Source of the DNA: Novosphingobium sp. 18050
GTDB lineage: Bacteria > Pseudomonadota > Alphaproteobacteria > Sphingomonadales > Sphingomonadaceae
NCBI RefSeq assembly: GCF_902706195.1
Contig: NZ_CACSJO010000017.1
Location: forward strand, 62,001-126,000
Direction of reading: 5' to 3'
Length of the DNA: 64,000 bases
Under the pieces are notes generated by a model. It did not search any database. It was not told the origin of the DNA and saw only the letters and a list, made by a program, of their open reading frames with translations. The translations under genes were made by a program, and so were the position numbers. This document shows, one piece after another, positions 56,282 through 64,000 of the stretch (positions are counted from its first letter, which is position 1; each line of letters opens with the position of its first letter).

Positions 56282-57883
56282 TTAAGCAGTTTGGCCAAGG
56301 ATCAGATCCGATGCCTTTTCCCCGATCATGACGGCTGCCGCGTTGGTGTTGGCGCCTACCAGGAAAGGCATGATCGAAGCGTCCGCAACGCGAAGGCCAT
56401 CGATCCCATAGACGCGCAGTTGCGGGTCGACGACGGCGCGGGCGCCCACGCCCATGCTGCAGGTCCCCACCGGATGGTGGACGATGCCGGTCAATTCGCT
56501 TTTCATGGCGTCGAGATCGGCATCGCTGGTCTTTCCGGCTCCCGGAAGCACTTCTCCGTCCAAATAGCGGGCGATGGGCCCGTCGGAAAAAATCCGGCGG
56601 GATATTGCCAGACCCTTCTTGAGCGTCGCCCAGTCGTCCTCGTGCTGAAGAAGATTGAATTGAATGCGTGGCGGGGATCGCGGGTCCGCGTCGAGCAGGC
56701 CAATCGACCCACGGCTCTTGGGGCGTAGCAGGCAGATCGAGTTGAAGAAGCAGTCTTTCTTGGGCTTGCTGAAACCTGGAAACCAAATGTTCGCGTCCAC
56801 CCGCACCGGGCTAGTCATGATCTGAAGATCGGGGCGATCGATGGTCGGATCGGATCGGACCAGAGTGCAGGCGGTGGCGATCTGGTTGGCGAAAGTCCCG
56901 GTTCCGGTCAGATACCACCGAACGAACGACAGTGCCGCGCGGTCGAAGCGGAGTTCGCGGGCGAAGCTGTGTGGCGGTGTTGCGTCGTATTGATGGGCGA
57001 GCCTGACATGCTCCTGCAGGTTGGCGCCGACGCTTTCCAGGTCGTAAACAACCTGGATGCCATGTTCAACGAGCTGCCGGCCGGGCCCGATGCCTGACAG
57101 CATGAGTAGCTGCGGTGAACCGTAGGTTCCTGCGCTCAGTATGATTTCCCGCGTGGCGGTGGCCGTGTGCATCAGTCCGTTCCGCTCAAAGCTGACGCCC
57201 GTCGCGCGGCGATCGGTGAGCAGGATGCGGTGTACCTGCGCCCCTGTCAGGATTGTCAGGTTGGGGCGGGACCGGATGGGCTTCAGGTAGGCACGGGCCG
57301 AACCGCAGCGCTTTCCGTCACGAAGCGCCACTTGCACATCGGCGCAGCCTTCGTTTGATTCTCCGTCGTAATCGGGATTGTATTCGTATCCGCTCAGTGC
57401 GGCCGAAGCCCGTAGTTCGGTTGCCATGAGTTTGCGCGTGTTGACGGGTTGAACACCGATCGGGCCGCCTTTGCCGCGCCAGGTATTTCCGCCCGTCCAA
57501 TGGTCCTCCGAACGCTTGAAATAGGGCAGGACACTGGAATAGTCCCAACCCGTGCAGCCGTTCTCGGCCCACTGGTCGAAATCTGCTGGATGCCCGCGAA
57601 AGTGGACCATGCCATTGATGGACGAAGAACCGCCGAGCACCCGGCCACGCGGGACAGGGAAGCGGCGGTTGCCCGCATGGGGTTCGGGCTCGGACTGGAA
57701 GGCCCATGTGAATTTGGGATTGCGTAGGGCCTGGAGGAAGCCGACAGGCATCTGGATGTAAGGATGATCCGCTTCGCCGCCTGCTTCGAGCAGCAAAATG
57801 GTGACCTTTGGATCAGCGCTTAAGCGATTGGCGATCACGGATCCAGCCGAACCCGCTCCAACAATTATGAAATCAAATTGCAT
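56282..57883 (-). CDS. GMC-family FAD alcohol oxidoreductase
   Basis: 533 residues. ADP-binding motif FIIVGAGSAGSVIANRLS at the N-terminus, VPRGRVLGGSSSINGMVHFR (GMC signature 1), GTYGSPQLLMLSGIGPG (signature 2) and the active-site His in GIVHHPVGTCSMG with a second His/Asn in GANTNAAAVM. Choline dehydrogenase-like GMC proteins in sphingomonads oxidise polyethylene glycol, alkanols or lignin-derived primary alcohols; which applies here is open. Promoter contains inverted repeats. First gene of the GMC-ALDH operon. Confidence 0.9.
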   Translation of the reverse strand: MQFDFIIVGAGSAGSVIANRLSADPKVTILLLEAGGEADHPYIQMPVGFLQALRNPKFTWAFQSEPEPHAGNRRFPVPRGRVLGGSSSINGMVHFRGHPADFDQWAENGCTGWDYSSVLPYFKRSEDHWTGGNTWRGKGGPIGVQPVNTRKLMATELRASAALSGYEYNPDYDGESNEGCADVQVALRDGKRCGSARAYLKPIRSRPNLTILTGAQVHRILLTDRRATGVSFERNGLMHTATATREIILSAGTYGSPQLLMLSGIGPGRQLVEHGIQVVYDLESVGANLQEHVRLAHQYDATPPHSFARELRFDRAALSFVRWYLTGTGTFANQIATACTLVRSDPTIDRPDLQIMTSPVRVDANIWFPGFSKPKKDCFFNSICLLRPKSRGSIGLLDADPRSPPRIQFNLLQHEDDWATLKKGLAISRRIFSDGPIARYLDGEVLPGAGKTSDADLDAMKSELTGIVHHPVGTCSMGVGARAVVDPQLRVYGIDGLRVADASIMPFLVGANTNAAAVMIGEKASDLILGQTA

Positions 57884-57936
57884 ATTTCGCTGCTAACCTT
57901 CCCGGAATTTTATCATGATAACGCTACCAGCGAAAT
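57884..57936. promoter_or_regulatory. Inverted repeats in the GMC promoter
   Basis: Nine-base arms ATTTCGCTG (57884-57892) and CAGCGAAAT (57928-57936) enclose a perfect 12-base palindrome TTATCATGATAA (57910-57921). The left arm abuts the start codon, so the outer pair may be an mRNA hairpin that hides the ribosome site, and the inner one an operator. Confidence 0.45.
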
Positions 57937-58094
57937 CCGTGCGTTCCGTTTGACGGACTGCCATTCTGAAATCTCTAATTGGTAAATGCGCCGACTGTCA
58001 ACGGATGCCGGGAAGAGTGGATCGGAGCCAATGACGTGGGTCCATAAAAACGTAACCGCGGCAAATTCCGGGGCGGTCAGGCTGGAGGTGCTCC

Positions 58095-58300
58095 GACGAG
58101 GGAGGGGGCGGGTGACCTGGTGCGCTGCACCGTGCAGCTGATGGGAGAGCATGGCCTGAAACGGGTTATCCGAGGCCGCACCACGATTGCGGCAATGCGG
58201 CACCGCGCCTGCTCGATCAGGTCAACCGCCAGTCCCATGCCCCGGCGCAGAACATGCTATGGGTTTCCGACTTCACGTATGTCGTGACGTGGGCGGGGTT
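58095..58300 (+). mobile_element. IS3-family transposase (OrfB) fragment, decayed
   Basis: Two short stretches in different frames read as OrfB: VRCTVQLMGEHGLKRVIRG (58115-58171), then LLDQVNRQSHAPAQNMLWVS and DFTYVVTWAGFA (about 58209-58302), which match the conserved region just before the DDE catalytic Asp (DFTYV). A frameshift separates them and both ends are lost. No terminal repeat recognised. Confidence 0.65.
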
Positions 58301-58540
58301 CGCGAAACCGTAGACGCCGAAATTGCCGACGTGCAGGTCACCGCAGGCGCTACCCCGAGGGGCGTGCATGATGAAGCTGGTGAGTGCATTGTCCGGCGCA
58401 TCGTCGTTAATCAGGCTGACATAGGCCTCGTTGATGTGGACCCAAGGATGCTCGATCCGGCCCGAGCCGGCTATTCTTGCGCCGGCACCCTTGATCGGCG
58501 AGATGGTCGACCTACCCATCCTATTGGACCGGGACTGCAT
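58217..58540 (-). pseudogene. Unidentified coding remnant fused to the back of the IS3 fragment
   Basis: 107 residues. The first about 75 (RIAGSGRIEHPWVHINEAYV, SLINDDAPDNALTSFIMHAP, GSACGDLHVGNFGVYGF) have natural protein-like composition, with no known family recognised; the last about 30 are antisense to the IS3 fragment, so the original gene was cut there by the insertion. Also lacks a ribosome site at its ATG. Treated as a truncated gene of unknown function. Confidence 0.4.
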
Positions 58541-58597
58541 GCGGCGTGCTGAAAAATTGGGCCACCACCTACTTCCTTCCTGATCGCATGCCTTGGC

Positions 58598-58936
58598 CTA
58601 GAAAGGCGTGGACCCGATCGACAATTCCGGACCGCTCGCGAGAAATGCCTGGCCGCGTAAGGCAAACTGGCGGCCCTTCGCTTGGGTGATGCGCTCCGAC
58701 ACTTCAAAGCGCTCGCCATGTGATCCGAGCCAGATGTCGGGCCTGAGCAATGCGAGCCGGCCGCGTGTATGGCCGGGCATACCGAGCACCATGATGGCGA
58801 CTGCGCCAAGGCGGATCACGTCGCTGTTCCGGAGAATCTGGTCAACTTTGGCGGGCGGCCAGCCCATGACCCGCCAATCTTTGCCATAGTTGAAGTCGCT
58901 TTTGCCGCCGTCCTCCATCGGTGCGACATCGCCCTT
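58598..58936 (-). pseudogene. Subclass B3 metallo-beta-lactamase remnant
   Basis: Reads GDVAPMEDGGKSDFNYGKDW, then WPPAKVDQILRNSDVIRLGA and MPGHTRG, all as in B3 beta-lactamases (third zinc-site motif PGHTxG). After PGHTRG the frame jumps over about 60 expected residues directly to LRPDIWLGSHGERFEV, the C-terminal GSH motif of the same family. The N-terminal HxHxDH motif is missing as well. Internal deletion plus N-terminal loss make it a dead gene. Confidence 0.6.
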
Positions 58937-59461
58937 CATCAGGGCGTGACTGCAAGGACCTATGCGGCGGCCGTGAAAAGCGAGCGCGTCAACAAAACTA
59001 TTTTCCGTGATGCCAAGGCGGATAACTATTTTGCTACTGCGAGTAAAGTACAAGTCCGATCCCGTGACGAAAGGTGTTTGTTGAATGTCAGTGGGGCCGC
59101 CAAGCGCAAGCATCCGGCGGAGTGGCATCGGGCAACGTCGGTTGAGGCATGCTACCCCGCAACGTGCTCGCGGAAGTGGGCCGCGTCGAGCCCAGTGGCA
59201 AGACTGTCGCATGTCAGGGCAGCGGATGACCCGTTTCGCCACCACCAGCCATGCCTCGGTCCACCGTTCGCGCACCGCTGAGCAACGCGCCTTTTGCAGA
59301 CATTCTGGCAAAAGCGTCATTCCTTTAGGAGTTCCTGACACTCGAAGCCGCGTTAGAATCAGTTACAGGTTTTTCCTATAGCAACGAGAAGCCTTTTGGA
59401 CGTTCTGCGGCGTCGGTCCTGGAGTAAGTTGGAGACGAATAGCACATGAGAGGAACGGCTG
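58937..59461. other. Decayed region before the luxE-like gene
   Basis: About 525 bases. Long minus-strand frames continue from the beta-lactamase remnant but show no known domain. Upstream of 59462 there is GAGAGGA as ribosome site; the promoter of the luxE-like operon must lie here, but no clear -35/-10 was seen. Confidence 0.35.
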
Positions 59462-60853
59462 GTGGCTGGCAGTTTTCTACCCGACAACCCGGCGGCATGG
59501 ACGTATCGCAGTTGGGACGAACTGATGTCTATCCCCCGCGAGGAGCGGGACGCGCTCCAGCTCGAAGCGGTTCGGATCGCGTTTGGCCGCCTGCGCGATC
59601 GTATCCCGGCACTGAAGAAGCTGGCAGATCGGCAAGGCACAGATGTCATCGACAAGATCGAGGATGTCCTGCCCGTGTGCTTCGATCATCGGGTCCTGAA
59701 GAACTACCCCATACAGATCATCGAAAATCGCGACTTTAAGAAGCTCACCGGTTGGCTCGACAAGCTTACGGCGCATGACCTTACGCGTGTGGATTTGAGC
59801 GGGATCACCACCATCGAGGAATGGCTAAAGCGCCTTGAAGCATACGGCATGCTTGTCACCTACTCGAGCGGAACTACTGGCAAGCTCTCGTTCGTGCCGC
59901 GCAGTTACGACGAGCTTGGCCCCTGGAAGTTCCACTTTTTCAACGTCAATTACGCGGCGAGCGGTGTGGACCCATGGACGACTAAACTGCCGACATTCTT
60001 CCCCGGATACCGGGGCGGCTACCAGACGATGCTCAAGATGATGAGCCTGTTCAACGTCGAGATGGCGGGCGGGGCGGACAATTATTATACGCTCTACGAC
60101 ACCCACATACCCGCCGACCTGATGGCGTTGTCGGGACGGCTGCAGGCGGCTGAGGACAAGGGCGATATCGCTGCCTTGGGCCTCGATCCGGCGCTCCTTG
60201 AGCAGCGGCAACAGATGCTTGCTCAGGGACGATCCCGGGACGGAGATCTCGACGCATGGTTCGGTCAGCTGATCGAGCGTTTTCGAGGCCAGAAAGTGAA
60301 GATCGGCGGCACCTTCGCCGATATGTATCGTGTTGCCCGTGCTGGTCTCGATCGCGGTGTCACGTGCGAGTTCGCGCCTGGTTCGATCCTCATGGGCGGC
60401 GGCGGCATGAAGGGCTACAAAGATGCGCCCGCAGACTGGGAGGCCCAGATCAAATCTTTCTTCGGCATTGACCGCATGGGCAATCAATACGGGTTCTCCG
60501 AGTGCATCGGCAATGCGCCTCTTGGCGAGGACGATTTCTTCTATCTGCCGCCCTATTCGGTGCCGCTGCTGATGGGGCCGAACGGCGAGGCGCTGCCGCG
60601 CGAAGGTGTACAGACTGGTAGACTTGTGCTGGTGGACCTCGTGCCTCAGTCGTACTGGGGGGGCTTCACGTCGGGCGACGAAGTGACAATCCATTGGGAT
60701 GATGATCAGTCGGAAACTGGCTGGAAAGCGCCGCGCATCGCGAAGACCATTCGCCGCTTTTCTGAAGCCGAAGGCGGCGACGACAAGATCACCTGCGCCG
60801 GCTCCCAGCAAGCATATAACGAATTCATGGCTTTCGTGGCGGGAGAGGCCTGA
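59462..60853 (+). CDS. LuxE-like acyl-activating enzyme (acyl-protein synthetase family)
   Basis: 463 residues. The ANL-type phosphate-binding loop VTYSSGTTGKLSFVPRS is at about 133-149; other stretches are WTTKLPTFFPGYRGGYQTML, SILMGGGGMKGYKDAPADWE and QYGFSECIGNAPLGEDDFFY. LuxE binds a fatty acid as AMP ester, then as thioester on a Cys near its C-terminus; a Cys lies at about residue 445 (DKITCAGSQQ) in the same relative place. It probably activates a carboxylic acid for reduction by the LuxC-like enzyme next door. Start GTG at 59462. Stop and next start share one base (TGATG), so they are tightly coupled. Confidence 0.82.
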   Translation: MAGSFLPDNPAAWTYRSWDELMSIPREERDALQLEAVRIAFGRLRDRIPALKKLADRQGTDVIDKIEDVLPVCFDHRVLKNYPIQIIENRDFKKLTGWLDKLTAHDLTRVDLSGITTIEEWLKRLEAYGMLVTYSSGTTGKLSFVPRSYDELGPWKFHFFNVNYAASGVDPWTTKLPTFFPGYRGGYQTMLKMMSLFNVEMAGGADNYYTLYDTHIPADLMALSGRLQAAEDKGDIAALGLDPALLEQRQQMLAQGRSRDGDLDAWFGQLIERFRGQKVKIGGTFADMYRVARAGLDRGVTCEFAPGSILMGGGGMKGYKDAPADWEAQIKSFFGIDRMGNQYGFSECIGNAPLGEDDFFYLPPYSVPLLMGPNGEALPREGVQTGRLVLVDLVPQSYWGGFTSGDEVTIHWDDDQSETGWKAPRIAKTIRRFSEAEGGDDKITCAGSQQAYNEFMAFVAGEA

Positions 60854-62331
60854 TGGCCCAGGTTTTCGACATTCCCATTATCGCACGCGGCAGGGTCATC
60901 ATGCCGGGCGACGATGGCGTCCACTACAAGGGCCGCGGTGGTGCCGACTTTCGCCAGGCAGACCCTCACAAACACATCCATGATCTGGTCCTGGGCGACA
61001 CGTCGCGCATGCGCGATCTGCACGACACACCGATGGCCCAGATCATCGATCTCCTGGCCGAGCTGGGTAAGCGCCTACACCTGGATGACAACGCGCTGCT
61101 GCAGGAGAGCTTCGCGTTGGCCTTGAAGGCCGGAGGGCTTGCCGAACCGATCCTGCATGGCGTCTATGACGCCCTGCCACGCATGTTCGACCCGGCCATG
61201 ATGACGGCCCTTGTCGATAAAACAATCGGCCTGGCTTATCTCGACGGCTGGGTGGCAAGCGGAGGCGATTACGAGAGCGTGAGCATCCGCGCAGTCGGCA
61301 CCCGCCAGTTGCATATCACGGCTGGCAACGTGCCAGTCGTTGCCGCGATGACCATCGCGCGGGCCGGGCTGACCAAGTCAGACATTTTGATCAAGTCGCC
61401 CTCTAACGATCCGCTGACCGCCAATGCGATCGCGCGGACACTGATCGAGATCGCGCCGGACCATCCGGTGACGAAGCATGTGGCAGTAGCCTACTGGAAG
61501 GGCGGCGACGACTACATGGACTCGCAGGTTATCCGTACCAGCAGGATCGACAAGATTACCGCCTGGGGCGGCATGAGTTCCGTCAAACACATCCAGAAGT
61601 TCCTGACACCCGGCATCGACCTGACGGCACTCAACCCTAAGTATTCGATGTCGATGATCGGACGAGCCACCTTCGCGAGCGAGGCAGCGGTGGATGAGGC
61701 GGCCGTCGGGCTTGCCACGCTCGCGGGCTTCTACAACCAGACCGCCTGCGCCAATACGCGCATTGTCTATGTGGAAAGCGGCACGGACGACGCCTCGATC
61801 GAGCAGGTGGTAGTGCTTGGGCGCAAGATGGTAGCTGCCTACGCAAGCCTGCCACCTTTGCTTTCAACGCCTTTCCCGACGCCGAACCGCGAACTCGAAG
61901 CAGAGATGGCCGCCATTGCGCTCGAAGACGACTTCTACCATGTGGAGGGCGATACGCTGTGTGGCGGCTTCATCGTCTCGAAGTTCAACGACCGAGTAGA
62001 GTTTTATGACAAACTCAACAACCGGGTCGTGAATTTCGTACCTGTCGACAACCTTACCGACGTGCTAAAATGGTGTGACGATACAACTCAAACGGTCGGC
62101 ATTTACCCGGAATCCGTGCGGTCGAACATCGTTGACCTGTTTGCGCTCGCTGGCATCCAGCGCCTTGTCTCGCTCGCTGGTGGAGATCCCCTGACCGTCT
62201 ACGCAAATTCGCACCACATGCCGCCCGGCTCGCCCCACGACGGAATCGAACCAATGCGCCGCTCAATGCGCTGGGTGGTCAACATGCAGCCGGTCAAAAA
62301 GCCCGAAATCCTCCAAATCGCTGCGGAATGA
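60853..62331 (+). CDS. LuxC-like acyl-CoA/acyl-protein reductase
   Basis: 492 residues, aldehyde-dehydrogenase-fold reductase of the LuxC family. ITAGNVPVVAAMTIARAGLT (NADPH loop), ILIKSPSNDPLTANAIARTL and GFYNQTACANTRIVYVE with the acyl-accepting Cys299, plus PVDNLTDVLKWCDDTTQTVG. LuxC reduces an acyl thioester to the aldehyde with NADPH. No luciferase (luxAB) or thioesterase (luxD) is in view, so the pair acts as a carboxylic acid reductase in metabolism, or runs backwards as aldehyde oxidation to thioester. Substrate unknown. Confidence 0.85.
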   Translation: MAQVFDIPIIARGRVIMPGDDGVHYKGRGGADFRQADPHKHIHDLVLGDTSRMRDLHDTPMAQIIDLLAELGKRLHLDDNALLQESFALALKAGGLAEPILHGVYDALPRMFDPAMMTALVDKTIGLAYLDGWVASGGDYESVSIRAVGTRQLHITAGNVPVVAAMTIARAGLTKSDILIKSPSNDPLTANAIARTLIEIAPDHPVTKHVAVAYWKGGDDYMDSQVIRTSRIDKITAWGGMSSVKHIQKFLTPGIDLTALNPKYSMSMIGRATFASEAAVDEAAVGLATLAGFYNQTACANTRIVYVESGTDDASIEQVVVLGRKMVAAYASLPPLLSTPFPTPNRELEAEMAAIALEDDFYHVEGDTLCGGFIVSKFNDRVEFYDKLNNRVVNFVPVDNLTDVLKWCDDTTQTVGIYPESVRSNIVDLFALAGIQRLVSLAGGDPLTVYANSHHMPPGSPHDGIEPMRRSMRWVVNMQPVKKPEILQIAAE

Positions 62332-62413
62332 CAGACGATGTTGCCGCGCACGCACCAGACGTTCATCAAAGCTCATTAGGGCGCCATCCGGGCAGCCGAC
62401 GAGAGAGCGGGCC

Positions 62414-63376
62414 ATGAACACACGGCATCTTCGCAGTTTCCTCCGCGTGACGGAAACCAAATCGATCAGTCGTGCAGCGGTGTCTCTGGGCATCGCTCAG
62501 CCCTCCCTGAGCCAGCACATCCTGCGCCTGGAGGACGAGGTTGGACAAACCCTGCTCAAGCGTACAGCGCGCGGTATCACTCTCACCGAGGCGGGCGAGA
62601 TTTTCCGCACTCATGCCATGCGGATACTGCGTTCGGTCGAACAGGGCATCGATGACGTGCGGCAGGCTGCGGAGCCTAGTGGAGCGGTGGTGCTGGCCGT
62701 GCCGTATTCGATCAGCCGCATCGCTGGAGTCGCGCTGATAGAGGCTTTTCTCGAGCACGCTCCCCGCGTTGCCTTGCGATTGGTCGAGGCCTCCACCGGC
62801 CAGATCCGGGGATGGCTTGAAGAGGGCAAGATCGACCTTGGTATCTTTCATGAACTGGACACGTTTCGCGAACTGGCGATAAGGCCGATCGCCGCAGAAG
62901 AGCTTTTGCTAGTTAAGCCTGCCAGCACGACCGATGAAATCGGTACAGAAGTAGAGGACAAGTTGTGCGCGCTCGGCGAGATACCGCTGATTCTACCCGG
63001 TCCACAGCACGGGCTGCGACAAATCATTGAGCAGGCCGCGGCCCGGGTTGGCATAGAGCTTAGAGTTAAGCTCGAAGTTGATGCGGTCGCATTGATCCCG
63101 ACGCTTGTTGCGCATGGTCACGGCTATTCGATCCTTCCCCGCTCGGCTCTGGCTCTCCACGATGGGGACAAGGTTGTCGCGGTACGCATCGGTGGGGGTA
63201 TGCTACGGCGAAATCTTTGCCTGGCACGCAACAATGCAAAACTCATCACGAGTGCCTCTACCCGGTGCGAGCAACTGACAATCCGCGTGCTTCAGCGGTT
63301 GATCGACAAAGGCGTGTGGGATGCAACAAAGGCATCGCCCATCGCTGACGACAGGGCGAACAAAGGGAGAGAGTGA
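62414..63376 (+). CDS. LysR-type regulator
   Basis: 320 residues. HTH at 1-60 (MNTRHLRSFLRVTETKSISR, AAVSLGIAQPSLSQHILRLE, DEVGQTLLKRTARGITLTEA) and a type-2 periplasmic-binding effector domain (VLAVPYSISRIAGVALIEAF, VKPASTTDEIGTEVEDKL). The branch with GVxLTxAG and SISRAA is that of the Nac/Cyn/CatM group. Same strand as the LuxEC pair, 82 bases downstream, and its stop overlaps the next SDR start by one base. It may control luxEC and the SDR. Confidence 0.88.
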   Translation: MNTRHLRSFLRVTETKSISRAAVSLGIAQPSLSQHILRLEDEVGQTLLKRTARGITLTEAGEIFRTHAMRILRSVEQGIDDVRQAAEPSGAVVLAVPYSISRIAGVALIEAFLEHAPRVALRLVEASTGQIRGWLEEGKIDLGIFHELDTFRELAIRPIAAEELLLVKPASTTDEIGTEVEDKLCALGEIPLILPGPQHGLRQIIEQAAARVGIELRVKLEVDAVALIPTLVAHGHGYSILPRSALALHDGDKVVAVRIGGGMLRRNLCLARNNAKLITSASTRCEQLTIRVLQRLIDKGVWDATKASPIADDRANKGRE

Positions 63377-64000
63377 TGGCTATCGAGTTCATGAAGCGGG
63401 TCGCGCTCGTTACCGGGGCGGGACGCGGGATTGGTCGGGAGATTGCGCTCCGGCTGGCTTCTGACGGATTCGCTTTGGTCGTTCACTATAGCGGTAGCGA
63501 GCAAGGCGCACGCGAGACGGTCTCGCAAATACAGGCCAACGGCGGCGAAGCGATCATGCTTGCAGCGGACATCGCTCGACATGGTGAGGTCGCCGCCCTG
63601 TTTGCAGCCTTGGATCGGCAAATGGGTGGTCTTGACGTCGTAGTAAATTCGGCCGGCGTCAGTGCCGGAGGATCGCTCGCCAATCTCGACATAGAGGAAC
63701 TCGACTGGCTGCTCGGCGTCAACCTGCGCGGCCCGCTTTTCATCGCGTCCGAAGCAGCAAAGCGCCTTGGCGAAGGCGGCCGGATTATCAATCTGTCTTC
63801 GACCTTGGCAGAGTTTCCGGTCGCCGGATCGGGCATCTATTCCGCGACAAAGGCAGCGCTGAAGAGCTTCACCGAAAGTTGGGCGAAGGAACTCGGTCGC
63901 AAAGGAGTGACGGTCAACACCGTGATCCCAGGTGCGACCAGCCCCGGCATGTTCGACCGCACTCCGGAAGCATACCGTGAGATGTTCATCAACGCATCGC
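63376..64000 (+). CDS. Short-chain dehydrogenase/reductase (truncated by window end)
   Basis: At least 208 residues. Classical SDR: VTGAGRGIGREIALRLASDG (TGxxxGIG), VVNSAGVSAGG (NAG), LSST with Ser, YSATKAAL (Tyr-x3-Lys) and NTVIPGATSPGMF. NAD(P)(H) alcohol/ketone oxidoreductase, closest in appearance to 3-oxoacyl-ACP reductase-like SDRs with HYSGS in beta2. ATG overlaps the LysR stop (TGATG). Likely the third enzyme of the LuxEC locus. Confidence 0.85.
   Translation, partial: MAIEFMKRVALVTGAGRGIGREIALRLASDGFALVVHYSGSEQGARETVSQIQANGGEAIMLAADIARHGEVAALFAALDRQMGGLDVVVNSAGVSAGGSLANLDIEELDWLLGVNLRGPLFIASEAAKRLGEGGRIINLSSTLAEFPVAGSGIYSATKAALKSFTESWAKELGRKGVTVNTVIPGATSPGMFDRTPEAYREMFINAS

Overview
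The window looks like a chromosomal segment of a high-GC alphaproteobacterium of the Sphingomonadales, probably a Novosphingobium- or Sphingobium-like aromatic degrader. The grounds are a complete protocatechuate 4,5-cleavage (lig) gene set of the Sphingobium SYK-6 type, two TonB receptors of sphingomonad style, EcfG-type general-stress promoters (GGAAC-N16/17-CGTT/CGTC) in front of small stress genes, and an alphaproteobacterial Ku/LigD pair. All names come from reading the translated sequence; no database search was possible.

Layout. 1-1.7 kb: truncated TonB receptor with a palindromic operator, a dead SDR fragment and a small exported protein. 1.9-4.3 kb: membrane PQQ-dependent dehydrogenase. 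4.5-7.9 kb: NHEJ pair ligD-ku. 8.2-11.8 kb: GH130 protein overlapping a GT4 glycosyltransferase that carries an extra C-terminal helical domain. 12-20.6 kb: stress-survival block (PPOX protein, membrane protein, lipoproteins, FNT channel, deaminase, disulfide oxidoreductase, DUF1440/DUF4126, DUF3597, DUF4142, GST, IHF/HU-like protein); at least four starts carry EcfG-like promoters, two of them exact.

20.9-29.0 kb: protocatechuate 4,5-cleavage regulon. ligR, a DUF1932 dehydrogenase and ligJ-A-B-C lie on the minus strand; ligK-U-I is divergent. Together they take protocatechuate (and potentially gallate) to pyruvate and oxaloacetate.

29.1-42.7 kb: a second aromatic island around an IclR regulator. 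A flavoprotein hydroxylase, a gentisate-type dioxygenase and a FAH-family hydrolase form one operon with a class III CoA-transferase; an HMG-CoA-lyase-like enzyme, an AcnA-type aconitase and a cytochrome c form another. A TonB receptor and a carotenoid/stilbene oxygenase complete the set. The inverted repeat AGAAC-N3-GTTCT occurs in front of the IclR/lyase pair, the ring-cleavage operon, the TonB receptor and (one mismatch) the stilbene oxygenase, so the island is probably one regulon. The enzyme set suggests hydrolytic gentisate or alkylgentisate cleavage to a (methyl)maleate, hydration to (citra)malate, CoA activation and C-C cleavage.

42.8-54.3 kb: phenol side-chain and ring oxidation: a p-cresol-methylhydroxylase-type flavocytochrome with a Tat-exported partner, an MFS importer, and a divergent operon of HpaB-type monooxygenase, aldehyde dehydrogenase, flavin reductase, TetR regulator, RibBA-like flavin-precursor enzyme and a second aldehyde dehydrogenase. 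The operon promoter has a doubled GAATAC-N4-GTATTC operator.

54.3-64 kb: a deletion derivative of an IS256-family element, a GMC oxidoreductase/aldehyde dehydrogenase pair, a degraded stretch with IS3 and B3 metallo-beta-lactamase remains, then a LuxE-like acyl-activating enzyme directly coupled to a LuxC-like acyl-CoA reductase with no luciferase nearby, followed by a LysR regulator and a truncated SDR. The LuxE/LuxC pair and the gentisate/CoA-lyase island are the most promising undescribed systems here.
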